Origin: Sphaerimonospora sp050942215
GTDB taxonomy: Bacteria; Actinomycetota; Actinomycetes; Streptosporangiales; Streptosporangiaceae
Length of the DNA stretch: 64,000 bases
Reading direction: 5' to 3'
NCBI RefSeq assembly: GCF_050942215.1
Contig: NZ_CP192056.1
Span: 1-64,000, forward strand
Under the pieces are notes generated by a model. It had not been told where the DNA came from. It saw only the letters and a list, made by a program, of their open reading frames with translations, and ran no database searches. The position numbers were made by a program, and so were the translations under genes. How positions within the stretch are numbered: the stretch's first letter is position 1; each line of letters begins with the position of its first letter. Shown here in pieces: positions 28,566 to 36,887 of this stretch.

Positions 28566-29995
28566 TCCTCGAAACCGGGCTGGGGACCAAGGCAGTGATC
28601 GCTGGAGGGGGCATCGTGTCGAGCATCGCGCTGATCGCCGGTATGACCGGTGGCGCCAAAATGGCTGAGAGCTCGGCTGACATCGCCAAGCTCGTCGCGG
28701 CGGTTTGTTCATCCCGAGATCGGCCATCGAACGGGACGACCACCGCGGCCGACCTGGACCGTGAGCAGGCTACGAACGCCCGCGCTGTGGTACATGTGGC
28801 CAAGGCCATGCGGCTTCCCCCACGCGCCGCAGTCATCGGCGTCGCCACGGCGCTGCAAGAGTCCAATCTGAAGAACGGCGTGGTGGGAGGCCGCGGAACG
28901 TCCTTCGGGATTTTCCAGCAGCGCCCGGCAAGCGGGTGGGGGACCAGGACCGAGGTGACCGACCCCCGATATGCGGCCCGAGCGTTCTTCACTCGACTGA
29001 CCAAGGTGCGCGGCTGGGACACCATGCCAGTGACGAAGGCGGCGGCGATCGTGCAACGGCCGAGGGACGACCTGCGCGACGAGTACGCCAAGCATGAACT
29101 CGTGGCCAAGGAGATCGTCTCCGCGCTGTGGGGACCACAGGCTTACAGCAAGAACCGCCGCCCTCTCGACGTCTCCCCGGAATTACTGGAAGACGTGCGT
29201 ACAAGCATCCAGGCTGCTGTCGCTCTCGGCATTCCTCGGGACGCGGTCATCGCGGATGTAGGCGCTCATCTTGACCTTCAGGTCAAGGGAACGGACCCCT
29301 TAGACGTCAGAAGGAAGGCCGAAGAGATCGTCGGCACTGCCGAAGAGCAGCTATGCGTCGAGTTGGAAGGCAAACAGGGCAAGCCTCCTGCCAGCGCCGC
29401 TGTGGGGTCCGGCCGAGGAGCGATAGCCGTACGGGGCGCGCTCAAGATACGCGGGGTGCCCTACTCCTTCTCCGGCGTCCCAGCCGGGGGCGCTGAGTTT
29501 ATTCTCCGCGTTTGTGCAGATCAAGCGGCTGATGCTGAGCAAGGTACTTCTGCAGCAGATGCCGTCCGAGAAGCACATCGGCGTGTCGTATCGTCGCGCT
29601 GCCGAGTGGTGGCGAACGTGGTGGGGTTCGCACTGGCTCAGACGGGCAAGCCGTATCGGTGGGGGGCGACAGGCCCGAGTTCCTTCGACTGCTCGGGCCT
29701 GGTGATGAAGGCGTATGCCGCCGCGGGGGTGCGAATCCCCCGGACCACTTTCGAGCAGTGGCCGTTCGGCGTCCGCGTCCGCGCTGGCCTAGAGCAGCCC
29801 GGCGACCTGGTGTTCTTCAACAGCGGACCGGGTAGTTCGTCGAAGCGGCCGGGCCATGTCGGGATCGTCGTGGGCGACGGCAAGATGGTCGAGGCCCGGT
29901 GCACTCGATGCGGGCCGATCACGGTTGCGTCCTACCGGAGCGGGCGGCCGGTGGTTGGGTTCACCCGGCCGTCGGCAACTGCGTCGAGGAAGTAG
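28562..29995 (+). CDS. Cell-wall hydrolase: lytic transglycosylase-like plus NlpC/P60 domains
   Basis: A 477-residue exported protein, the VirB1-like wall-opening component of the conjugation system. After an N-terminal membrane anchor there is a lysozyme-like domain (ATALQESNLKNG with candidate catalytic Glu near 99, and SFGIFQQRPASGWG). The C-terminal NlpC/P60 endopeptidase has DCSGLVMKAYAAAG (Cys near 376) and GHVGIVVGDG (His near 431). Between them, residues ~300-350 contain RGVPYSFSGVPAGG, which looks like the start of a second NlpC/P60 domain, running into an Ala-rich segment without its catalytic Cys. Its 5' end overlaps the relaxase gene by 4 bases. Confidence 0.88.
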   Translation: MILETGLGTKAVIAGGGIVSSIALIAGMTGGAKMAESSADIAKLVAAVCSSRDRPSNGTTTAADLDREQATNARAVVHVAKAMRLPPRAAVIGVATALQESNLKNGVVGGRGTSFGIFQQRPASGWGTRTEVTDPRYAARAFFTRLTKVRGWDTMPVTKAAAIVQRPRDDLRDEYAKHELVAKEIVSALWGPQAYSKNRRPLDVSPELLEDVRTSIQAAVALGIPRDAVIADVGAHLDLQVKGTDPLDVRRKAEEIVGTAEEQLCVELEGKQGKPPASAAVGSGRGAIAVRGALKIRGVPYSFSGVPAGGAEFILRVCADQAADAEQGTSAADAVREAHRRVVSSRCRVVANVVGFALAQTGKPYRWGATGPSSFDCSGLVMKAYAAAGVRIPRTTFEQWPFGVRVRAGLEQPGDLVFFNSGPGSSSKRPGHVGIVVGDGKMVEARCTRCGPITVASYRSGRPVVGFTRPSATASRK

Positions 29996-30240
29996 CGGCG
30001 CATGGGCCGGTAACCCCAGCCGAGAACGGGAGCCCATCGGAGCTGTCCGTCCCGGCTGAGTCTTTCCTTCTTCTTCACCACCGACATCGGCTCACAACTT
30101 CGTTCGCTCGGACCCATCGGCACAGGCTGGAAAGCCCAATCGAATCCGGCACAGCGGACGCATCACCCCGAGGTTGAAACCCATTCAGAGGAGCCCTGGC
30201 CGCCCTCGTAGCGCCACGGTTTGCCAGTCAGACCCAGAGA

Positions 30241-30444
30241 GTGACCTCAATCGTGACCACGAACATGCGCGCGCACCCCTTTCCGGTCGATCTTGTCGAT
30301 GGACCCAGCGGTCTGCTCTACCTTCTCCCGCGTGCGCCCCTCACACCCGATGACTGCGATGCGCTGTCTGCGGTCCTTATCGCCTGGGCCGCCACCGCTC
30401 GCGAGCAGGACCAGGAGGCCAACCATCGAGCAAGCCACGAATAG
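30241..30444 (+). CDS. Possible small hypothetical protein
   Basis: A 67-codon frame starting with GTG. The product from MRAHPFPVDLVDGPSGLLY onward has a plausible soluble composition and a predicted helix DDCDALSAVLIAWAATARE. There is no strong Shine-Dalgarno sequence and I do not recognise a family. It may be spurious. Confidence 0.3.
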   Translation: MTSIVTTNMRAHPFPVDLVDGPSGLLYLLPRAPLTPDDCDALSAVLIAWAATAREQDQEANHRASHE

Positions 30445-30574
30445 GTGGATCGCGAGATCCACCAACTGATACGCCGAGTGTTCCGGCTTCGTTGTTGTCT
30501 GACCCTGCGTGAGCGTAGGCTCTCTGATGACCGCTCTCACCGTTTTCTTGGTCGATTTCGATGAGGTAGGTCGG

Positions 30575-30600
30575 GGGCCGGTTCGTTCGCGAGCCGGCCC
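30575..30600 (-). terminator. Terminator after the 30,604 gene
   Basis: GGGCCGGTTCG / CGAGCCGGCCC forms an 11-bp stem with one wobble pair and a TTCG loop, a few bases past the stop codon of the minus-strand gene. Confidence 0.8.
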
Positions 30601-30603
30601 TCC

Positions 30604-31101
30604 TTACTTGGGGCTCTCCTCATTCGCGAGATATGCCTGAAGCAGGGTGAAACCCGGCATCGCTTCGTGTGGCAGGACTCCCACGGTGAACACTTCCGGG
30701 TCGTCAAAAACCGGCTCCCCGCTTGGGCGGCGTGCGTACGGAACCCGCCCGTAGTCCACGCCATCGTCTCGGTCGCAGCTCATCCAGGTGATGGCTTCCT
30801 GTTCGCCTTCCCTCAGGGGGTGGTTCGACACCGCTCGCATGGCCACGGTGCTCGGCGGCATGAACACCCACACCTGCGGTACGGCGAGCACCCAGCGAAC
30901 CGCGTCGATCTCGTGGGCTTTGGCGGCAGCCCGCGTCTCGAAGGCGGTGGCGGTCGGCTCGTCACGGAGGTAGTCATAGTCGCTGAGCACGAGCTTGCGC
31001 GCACCGCGCAAGGCGACGATTGCGGGGCAGTCGCGCGCGATGATGCTCTTCTCCAGCCGCTCAACAACCTCGTAGAGCAAGCTTTCCGTCTCGTCGTTCA
31101 T
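30604..31101 (-). CDS. Hypothetical protein (165 residues)
   Basis: A soluble, acidic protein I do not recognise. It begins MNDETESLLYEVVERLEKSI and contains a Trp-rich middle (AVRWVLAVPQVWVFMPPSTVAMRAV) and a Pro/Asp-rich second half ending in YLANEESPK. ATG 31,101 follows GGAGGGCGCG, a good ribosome-binding site, and an intrinsic terminator follows the stop, so it is very likely a real single-gene transcript. Neighbours are the conjugation operon on one side and the M56 gene on the other; context does not reveal a role. Confidence 0.75.
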   Translation of the reverse strand: MNDETESLLYEVVERLEKSIIARDCPAIVALRGARKLVLSDYDYLRDEPTATAFETRAAAKAHEIDAVRWVLAVPQVWVFMPPSTVAMRAVSNHPLREGEQEAITWMSCDRDDGVDYGRVPYARRPSGEPVFDDPEVFTVGVLPHEAMPGFTLLQAYLANEESPK

Positions 31102-31411
31102 CGCGCCCTCCGAGGGTCCGCCAACGTGCCTGATCCTGCCACCTGCCCTTGTCGCAGCCAGTCGAAGCCGACGGTTCCCGACGTGGAACCGTCCTGAACA
31201 CTAATGCGATACGCAGACCGCAGCCGTGCCTCGCGCTCGGCGTGCCAGGGACGAGACGGCGTAAGCGGCGACTCCTTGGGTTGCCCGGCACACCTCAGCC
31301 CGAGCCCCAGTTAGGCGAGGCGAACGGCCTACTCGGCGCTTTTGGCACGAGAGCTTTGAGTAACCGGAAGGAAAATGCCTGAGAGGACTGGACCAGGGGT
31401 AGAGAGACGTC
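31102..31411. other. Intergenic region with a 9-bp inverted repeat
   Basis: The only structure noted in these 310 bases is a perfect hairpin GACGGTTCC-N6-GGAACCGTC at 31,170-31,193. It may be the terminator of the M56 operon or an operator upstream of the 30,604 gene. No gene is supported. Confidence 0.5.
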
Positions 31412-32344
31412 TCAGCAGGGCAGGGGCAGCATGAGGATGCCTGCGGTCGCCAGTGCTGCCGGGACTCCGACAGCGGCGGCGATGGCGATCCAGGACAGCG
31501 GCCGGGCGTTCCGGAGTGGAACCGCCTGCGGGGAGCACAGCCGGGCGACTCTGAGGTGGGCGATTTGGACGGTGGCGGGGTTGACGGCCAGAGCGCCCGC
31601 TGAACAGGACGTGATGGCCAGCTTTCGCAGCGCGCCGACCAGCGGGGCCTTGCCGTGGCTGCGCACCGCGCTGTCGTCGGCGGCCAGCTCCAGCAGGCCG
31701 GGCAGCGTCGTATGGGCGAGTCTCAGTGTCCCCAGCCAGGGGATCGCCGCTTGCAGCGCGTCGACCAGCATCAGGACGAGGTGGTGTCGCTGTCGCAGGT
31801 GAGCACGTTCGTGGGCCAGGACCGCCTCGACTTCGGCGGGCTCCAGTCGGTCGAGGGCGCCGGTGGTCACGACGATCGGTCGCTCGCGGGCCGGCAGGCA
31901 GTAAACGAGGGGCATCGGATGTTCGAGCACGCGGACATCGGGTACTCCGCTGAGATCACCGGCGACCACATCGAGCATGTCCCGGTGTTCTCGTCGTTCC
32001 CGGACCGTACGGATGATCCTGGGGATGGCGAGCCGGAGAGCCAGGGCCCCCGCGGTGAGCACGAGCGCCGTTGTGAATGCCGCTGCTAGGGAGATGCCAT
32101 GCCCGTCTTTGGGCAGGCAGTCGGCGATCCAGTCGATGAGGCGATGGCCTGGAGTGGAGGGCCAGAGGAGCCCCAGGACGGCCAGTCCGGCCAGGGCCAG
32201 GAACGTGCCCCCGGCGGCGGCAGCCCACACTGCCACGGCCGTTCCGGGAAGTCCTGCGGACCATCGTCCTCGCATGAGCAGCGGGCCGGCCAGGTGCCCG
32301 AGTATCAGCACGCATCCGGCCAGAGCCACGCCTGCGGCAATCAT
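31412..32344 (-). CDS. M56 family (BlaR1-like) membrane metalloprotease
   Basis: A 310-residue zinc protease with three N-terminal membrane helices, a cytoplasmic catalytic domain containing LAHERAHLRQRHHLV (HExxH-like with an Arg-Ala insert) and GLLELAADDSAVRSHG, and a last helix near the C-terminus. In BlaR1/MecR1 systems such proteases cut the partner BlaI repressor. ATG 32,344 is preceded by GGTGGAGGAC. It is the third gene of a probable DUF6153-DUF305-M56 transcript that diverges from the multicopper oxidase-blaI transcript, so sensor and repressor share one control region. No penicillin-binding sensor domain is present, so the signal is unknown. Confidence 0.88.
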   Translation of the reverse strand: MIAAGVALAGCVLILGHLAGPLLMRGRWSAGLPGTAVAVWAAAAGGTFLALAGLAVLGLLWPSTPGHRLIDWIADCLPKDGHGISLAAAFTTALVLTAGALALRLAIPRIIRTVRERREHRDMLDVVAGDLSGVPDVRVLEHPMPLVYCLPARERPIVVTTGALDRLEPAEVEAVLAHERAHLRQRHHLVLMLVDALQAAIPWLGTLRLAHTTLPGLLELAADDSAVRSHGKAPLVGALRKLAITSCSAGALAVNPATVQIAHLRVARLCSPQAVPLRNARPLSWIAIAAAVGVPAALATAGILMLPLPC

Positions 32345-32434
32345 TGTGCGTCCTCCACCGTTTCACGACCTGAGGTGAATGCTCCCAGGAGTGGGTGGGC
32401 GATGGCATGAGCCTGTCGCCCACCCGCTGCGGTC

Positions 32435-33043
32435 CTACTGCAGGAGCTGCTTCATCTTGGTGATCTCCGCCGATTGGCTGGAGATGATGGAGTCGGCCAG
32501 CTGCTTAGCCGGTTCGTAGACGCCCTTGCTCTGTTCATCCTTGGCCATGACGACGGCACCCTCGTGATGTTTGATCATCATCTCCAGGAACGCCTTGTCG
32601 AAGGCGGCACCGGAGAGACCTTCGAGCTTCTTCATGTCCTGCTCGGACATCATGCCCGGCATGCCGTGGTCCATCGGCATGGCGTCCTCGCTGGGCACCT
32701 GCATTCCCCAGCTCGTGAGCCAGCCGCTCATCGTCTGGATCTCGGGGTCCTGGGCCGCTTCGATCTGGCCCGCCAGCTCCTTGACCTGAGGGCTTGAAGC
32801 CTGCTTCGCGGCCATCTTCGCCATGTCCACCGCCTGACGGTGGTGCGGAATCATCATCTGAGCGAACATGACGTCCTGGTCGTTGTGGTCTGCCGCAGTT
32901 GTGGCCGGGGCCGGGGCCGAGGACGCGGGCGGCGTCGACGACATGGACGACATGTCATGGGCGGCGCTGTCCGTGGAGCCGCAGGCGGTGATCAGCAGCC
33001 CGGCCGTTGCGAGCACGGCCGAGGGAATGGCAAGACGCTTCAT
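32435..33043 (-). CDS. DUF305 lipoprotein, copper-associated
   Basis: A 202-residue lipoprotein: the signal peptide ends LLITACGS, with Cys as the lipidated residue, followed by a Met/Ser/Pro-rich linker. Two DUF305 motifs are clear: MMIPHHRQAVDMAKM and MMIKHHEGAVVMAK, with paired His and Met residues suited to copper binding in the ferritin-like fold. MDHGMPGMMSEQDM between them is Met-rich. The ATG at 33,043 follows GGAGG; the longer open frame upstream overlaps DUF6153 and is not believed. DUF305 proteins are common in copper-resistance loci. Confidence 0.92.
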   Translation of the reverse strand: MKRLAIPSAVLATAGLLITACGSTDSAAHDMSSMSSTPPASSAPAPATTAADHNDQDVMFAQMMIPHHRQAVDMAKMAAKQASSPQVKELAGQIEAAQDPEIQTMSGWLTSWGMQVPSEDAMPMDHGMPGMMSEQDMKKLEGLSGAAFDKAFLEMMIKHHEGAVVMAKDEQSKGVYEPAKQLADSIISSQSAEITKMKQLLQ

Positions 33044-33117
33044 AACGGGAAAACCTCCGTGTTTGTTCGGATATAACGGCTTGCTCGACGGTCGGGGTCT
33101 ACCGCCGGGCGCGCCTT

Positions 33118-33537
33118 CTACACCCGGATCACACAGAGCTGAGCGAGAGTTGGCCCATGAGGGCAGGCGGTCGGCCCGCGAGGCAGCGCCGACAGCAGGG
33201 GGCGGATCGACAGCGGGATCGCCCGGGCGGCAGCCGTCATGACTAGGAGCAGGAGCAGCGCTCCCGCCAGTAAGAAGGCGAGGCATACCTGGCCGGCAGC
33301 ATGCCCGTCATGGGGGCGGTCCGGCCCGTCGTCGTGCGTGTCGATCGACATCGGCATCCCGGACGCGTCCGTATGACCGACGACATGCAGCATCAGGACG
33401 CTGGGAGTGTCCAGTGGACCGGGCGACGGCTGCAGGCCATGCATGGCGAACAGTCCGCACAGGACGGCGCCAAGCAGTAGCAGACTGCGCCAAGGCGCGA
33501 GCCTGCAAGCCGTGATACCCGAAATCACAGCCGTCAC
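33118..33537 (-). CDS. DUF6153 family membrane protein
   Basis: A 139-residue small membrane protein. It has an N-terminal helix (WRSLLLLGAVLCGLFAMHGLQP), a His/Asp-rich periplasmic loop (HDDGPDRPHDGHAAG), a second helix (VCLAFLLAGALLLLLVMTA) and the conserved C-terminal PTLAQLCVIRV. These features match DUF6153, a family seen with DUF305 and multicopper oxidase genes. The start is GTG 33,537. It is the first gene of the minus-strand arm leaving the operator at 33,592. Confidence 0.8.
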   Translation of the reverse strand: MTAVISGITACRLAPWRSLLLLGAVLCGLFAMHGLQPSPGPLDTPSVLMLHVVGHTDASGMPMSIDTHDDGPDRPHDGHAAGQVCLAFLLAGALLLLLVMTAAARAIPLSIRPLLSALPRGPTACPHGPTLAQLCVIRV

Positions 33538-33591
33538 ATTACCCGCAGTTCCGTCTACTCCTGGAACGAACCAGCTGATCGATGAGGGTAC

Positions 33592-33616
33592 GATCTACTA
33601 ATTCCCATAGTAGATC
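33592..33616. promoter_or_regulatory. BlaI/CopY-type operator 1 (divergent promoter)
   Basis: GATCTACTA-N7-TAGTAGATC, a perfect 9-bp inverted repeat, lies between the divergent DUF6153 and multicopper oxidase genes. It is the strongest of five CTACTA-N7-TAGTAG-like sites in the island. Assignment to the BlaI protein at 35,128 is inference. Confidence 0.8.
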
Positions 33617-33628
33617 AGGGAGGATAGG

Positions 33629-35104
33629 GTGAGCGGACGGTGGTCACGCCGGGGCGTGCTGGCAGGTGGTCTCGGCCTTGCCGCTTCCGGGATCTTGAGT
33701 GGTTGCGGAGCTTTCGGTGACAGCGCCGTGCGGCCCGATTCACCCGCCGTCCTGGATGCGGAGAAGCGGCGTCAGCAGGCCGGCGGCCGTGTGGTCCGGG
33801 TCAATCTGGCCCCTCGGGTGTCGGCCATCGACATCGGTTCCGGGGCGGTGAGCACCTGGGCCTATGACGGGGAGCTGCCGGGCAAGGAAATCCGGGTCAC
33901 GGCCGGAGACCGGCTGCGGGTCGAGTTAAGCAACCAGCTGCCCGCCCCGACGACCATCCATTGGCATGGGCTCGCCCTCCGAAACGACATGGACGGTGCG
34001 GAGGTCACCCAGCGGCCGGTCGACCCGGGCTCTACCTTCACGTACGACTTCATCGTGCCTGACGGGGGCACCTACTGGTTCCATCCGCACGTGGGCATGC
34101 AGCTCGACCGCGGGCTCTACGCACCTTTGATCGTGGAGCCGCGCGACGAGCCCGGCGGCTACGACCACGACTGGGTGATCGTCCTGGACGACTGGCTGGA
34201 TGGTGTCAGCACCACCCCTGATGATCAGCTCCGCAAACTCCAGTCGGGCGGCATGGACCATGACATGGGCGGCATGTCGATGGAGATGCCCTCAAGCCCT
34301 CTCCTTGGAGGGGACGCGGGCGACGTCATCTATCCCTATTACCTGCTCAACGGTCGTACGGCACGCGCGCCACGGGTTTTCACCGCGAAGCCTGGGCAGA
34401 AGGCGCGTATTCGCCTGATCAATGCCGGTGCCGACACGGCCTTCCGCGTCGCCCTGGCGGGACATCGTCTCACCGTCACCCATAGCGATGGTTTTCCCGT
34501 ACGGCCCGTCCCCGCCGATGCGCTGCTGATCGGCATGGGCGAAAGGTACGACCTCGTGGTCACCCTCGGGGACGGGGTGTTCCCCCTCTATGCACAGGCG
34601 GAGGGCAAGAAGGGACAGGCGATGGCGCTGGTGCGCACCGGTGCCGGCCAGGCGCCGGACGCGACCGTCCGAGTGCCGGAGTTGAACCGCCGCGTCCTAC
34701 AGGTCGGCGACCTCGACGCCGCGAGCGAGGTCTTCCTGGCGGACAAGACCCCCGACACAACGCACACCCTCGCCCTGGGCGGCGACATGAAGAGCTATCG
34801 CTGGACGATCAACGGACGGCTTTACGATCCGGAAGAGACCCTGCCGGTGCGTCAAGGCGAACGGGTGCGGCTGCGCTTCACCAACGGCACCACCATGTTC
34901 CATCCCATGCATCTTCACGGGCACACTTTCCAGGTGCGGTGGGCGAACGGGCGCGGTCCGCGGAAGGACACGATCATCGTCAAACCGAAGGAGACGATCA
35001 CCGCTGATTTCGTCGCCGACAACCCGGGCCAATGGATGATCCACTGCCACAATGCCTATCACCAGGGGTCCGGCATGATGACAACTCTGTCCTACATGGG
35101 ATGA
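33629..35104 (+). CDS. Multicopper oxidase (CueO/CopA-oxidase type)
   Basis: An exported oxidase, probably converting Cu(I) to less toxic Cu(II) outside the membrane. The 491-residue protein has a twin-arginine-like N-terminus (SRRGVLAGGLGLAAS) with a lipobox (ILSGCG). All copper-ligand motifs are present: HWHGL (about 111), WFHPHVG (about 150), HPMHLHGHTF (about 426) and HCHNAYHQGSGMM (about 472). A Met-rich insertion GGMDHDMGGMSMEM fits copper binding. GTG 33,629 follows GGGAGG. The downstream blaI gene is on the same strand 23 bases away. Confidence 0.95.
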   Translation: MSGRWSRRGVLAGGLGLAASGILSGCGAFGDSAVRPDSPAVLDAEKRRQQAGGRVVRVNLAPRVSAIDIGSGAVSTWAYDGELPGKEIRVTAGDRLRVELSNQLPAPTTIHWHGLALRNDMDGAEVTQRPVDPGSTFTYDFIVPDGGTYWFHPHVGMQLDRGLYAPLIVEPRDEPGGYDHDWVIVLDDWLDGVSTTPDDQLRKLQSGGMDHDMGGMSMEMPSSPLLGGDAGDVIYPYYLLNGRTARAPRVFTAKPGQKARIRLINAGADTAFRVALAGHRLTVTHSDGFPVRPVPADALLIGMGERYDLVVTLGDGVFPLYAQAEGKKGQAMALVRTGAGQAPDATVRVPELNRRVLQVGDLDAASEVFLADKTPDTTHTLALGGDMKSYRWTINGRLYDPEETLPVRQGERVRLRFTNGTTMFHPMHLHGHTFQVRWANGRGPRKDTIIVKPKETITADFVADNPGQWMIHCHNAYHQGSGMMTTLSYMG

Positions 35105-35118
35105 TCTACTATCGTAGA
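35103..35118. promoter_or_regulatory. Variant dyad before blaI
   Basis: The segment ATCTACTATCGTAGAT is a near-perfect palindrome overlapping the oxidase stop and ending 9 bases before the blaI start. The half-sites resemble those of the N7 operators but their spacing is 7 bases shorter (CTAC-N4-GTAG). Possible autoregulation site. Confidence 0.55.
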
Positions 35119-35127
35119 TAGGGACCA

Positions 35128-35508
35128 ATGGCCGAAGGCGGAGGAGACGTGCGCGAGTTCGGCAAGCTGGAGGCGGCAGTGATGGACTGCATCTGGTCCC
35201 TCGGCCGCCCCGTGTCCGTACGTGACGTCGTGACAGAACTCCAGAAGAGTCGCGACATCGCGTACACCACCGTGATGACGGTGATGGACACCCTGCACAC
35301 CAAGGGCTGGCTGCGACGTCGGATGGAAGGCCGCGCGTATACCTATGAGGCCGTGGCCTCGCGCGAGGCCTACACTGCGCGGTTGATGCGCGGCGCGCTC
35401 GCCACGAGCAACAACCAGGCTGCCGCGTTCGTGCACTTCCTCACGGAGCTCACCCCCGACGAGACCGAGGCACTCCGCCAAGCACTGAAGATCGTCCCCC
35501 CAAGCTGA
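35128..35508 (+). CDS. BlaI/MecI/CopY family repressor
   Basis: A 126-residue winged-helix repressor. LEAAVMDCIWSLGRPVSVRDV and YTTVMTVMDTLHTKGWLRRRMEGRAYTY are the family's DNA-binding core; the C-terminal helix (FVHFLTELTPDETEALRQAL) is the dimerisation part, cleaved by M56 proteases in Bla/Mec systems. The CopY-type Cys metal motif is absent, so sensing probably goes through the M56 protease rather than direct copper binding. ATG 35,128 is chosen; GTG 35,149 is an alternative. It is the best candidate to bind the CTACTA-N7-TAGTAG sites. Confidence 0.92.
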   Translation: MAEGGGDVREFGKLEAAVMDCIWSLGRPVSVRDVVTELQKSRDIAYTTVMTVMDTLHTKGWLRRRMEGRAYTYEAVASREAYTARLMRGALATSNNQAAAFVHFLTELTPDETEALRQALKIVPPS

Positions 35509-35557
35509 CGGACAGGACGCGGGCCGTGGTCTGGCACAAAACAAGTCGGCACAAATG

Positions 35558-35576
35558 CTACTATAGGAGTTAGTAG
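35558..35576. promoter_or_regulatory. BlaI/CopY-type operator 2 (orphan)
   Basis: CTACTA-N7-TAGTAG, perfect half-sites, lies between the 3' ends of the convergent blaI and MFS genes, not upstream of any gene I can see. The MFS terminator hairpin begins 26 bases later. Confidence 0.75.
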
Positions 35577-35601
35577 ATCTCTCCTGGTGATGTCCGGAGA
35601 A

Positions 35602-35627
35602 GGCCCGGCGTTGAGCGACGCCGGGCC
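35602..35627 (-). terminator. Terminator after the MFS gene
   Basis: GGCCCGGCGT / ACGCCGGGCC, a perfect 10-bp stem with a 6-base loop, lies 7 bases past the stop of the minus-strand MFS gene. It can also end transcription coming from blaI. Confidence 0.85.
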
Positions 35628-35633
35628 CCTCGG

Positions 35634-36887
35634 TCAGCCGGCGGGGGTCAGGTCGGGGGCTGGTTGGGCTCGGAGTCGTCCGGTACGGTCCAGCCTTCGT
35701 ATGGTCAGCGCCGAGGCGAGGCCTGCGATCACGAGTAGGAGCCAGGGCAGTCCGGGTATGCCGTGGGCTTTGCCGAGGTCCATCGCCCAGCCGCTGGCGA
35801 GATTGCCCAGCAAGATCCCGGCCCCGGAGAAGGCGTTGTAGAGGCCGTAGTAGGTGCCGGTCAGTTCCTGCCGCCCGAGGGTTGAGATCATGGCCATCTC
35901 GAACGGGAAGACCAGCATGCCTCCGGCAGTGAGGGCCACGGCGGTGACCAATGCGGGTGCGATCGCCGCCGGCGTGCCGTACGGCACGAGCGGGAGCTGG
36001 GTGGCGAGCAGCACGGGCAGGAAGGCCACGCCCATGACGGCCAGGCCGCGTGCGATGGCCTGTTCCGGATGCCATCTGGCTTTGGCGAAGGCGGTGAGGC
36101 GGACCTGGCCTGCCACGGCCAGCAGCGCGGTGAGGGTGTACATCACCGCGATCGGGGCCTGGCCGTGGCCGAGCCGGTGCAGCTCCAGCGGGAGAGCCAG
36201 GTAGACCTGGTAGGACAGGGCGTAGGAGACGAACATCGCGGCCGAGAAGGTCACGAACGGCCGGTTGGTCGCCACCTCCTTCCAGTCGGCGAGCACAGGG
36301 CGGCTCGTGCCTGCAGCGGTGCCGTGGCGTTCGGGCAGCCAGCGGGCCTGCAGCACGGTCAGCACGGCGAAGACGGCCGCGGCGGCAAGACAGGTGAGCC
36401 GGAAGTCGAGTGAGACCAGTAGGACGCCGGCCAGCGGCCCGGCGAGGATGCCCGCCTGGTAGAAGACGTTGAACAGGGCGAACGCCTCGACCTTCCGCTG
36501 TCCGGCCTCGACGGAGATGTAGGCGCGCACCGCCGGGTTGAACAGGGCCCCGGCGAGTCCGGTCAGCACTGAGGCGACGACGAGTGCGGGAACGGAGCCG
36601 GAGACGGCGAACAGGGCGAATCCGATCGTGCGCAGGCCGCATCCGGCCATGATCAGCCGCTTGTAGCCGTACCGGTCGCACAGCGTGCCACCGACCAGGA
36701 ACATGCCCTGCTGGCTGAGGTTGCGCAGGCCGAGCAGCAGCCCGGTCACCCACACGGCCAGGCCCAGCCGCCCCGACAGATGATCGGCGAGGTACGGCAC
36801 CAGCATGTAGAAGCCGAAGTTGATACCGAACTGGTTGACCATGAGGAGCCGTACGGCCGGGCTGAACGAGCCGAAGGCGGCGCTCAT
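35634..36887 (-). CDS. Major facilitator superfamily exporter
   Basis: A 417-residue, 12-helix transporter of the MFS multidrug type: the loop 2-3 motif CDRYGYKRLIMAGCGLR is clear, and the N-terminus reads SPAVRLLMVNQFGINFGFYMLVPYLADHL. The start at ATG 36,887 overlaps the stop of the upstream PLP-enzyme gene by 4 bases (ATGA), so the two form an operon and the transporter may move the enzyme's product or a related metabolite. The frame is open further upstream inside the PLP gene but without family support. A strong terminator follows. Confidence 0.9.
   Translation of the reverse strand: MSAAFGSFSPAVRLLMVNQFGINFGFYMLVPYLADHLSGRLGLAVWVTGLLLGLRNLSQQGMFLVGGTLCDRYGYKRLIMAGCGLRTIGFALFAVSGSVPALVVASVLTGLAGALFNPAVRAYISVEAGQRKVEAFALFNVFYQAGILAGPLAGVLLVSLDFRLTCLAAAAVFAVLTVLQARWLPERHGTAAGTSRPVLADWKEVATNRPFVTFSAAMFVSYALSYQVYLALPLELHRLGHGQAPIAVMYTLTALLAVAGQVRLTAFAKARWHPEQAIARGLAVMGVAFLPVLLATQLPLVPYGTPAAIAPALVTAVALTAGGMLVFPFEMAMISTLGRQELTGTYYGLYNAFSGAGILLGNLASGWAMDLGKAHGIPGLPWLLLVIAGLASALTIRRLDRTGRLRAQPAPDLTPAG

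Larger units (their letters stand above)
29996..30603. other. Largely non-coding region after the conjugation operon
   Basis: About 600 bases with no well-supported gene apart from a weak 67-codon frame at 30,241-30,444. The right end holds the terminator of the gene at 30,604. No repeats were noticed. Confidence 0.5.

Noticed and set aside
31412..35508. Beta-lactam resistance locus (BlaI/BlaR1)
   Set aside because: No beta-lactamase or penicillin-binding domain is present; the neighbouring targets are copper and redox genes.
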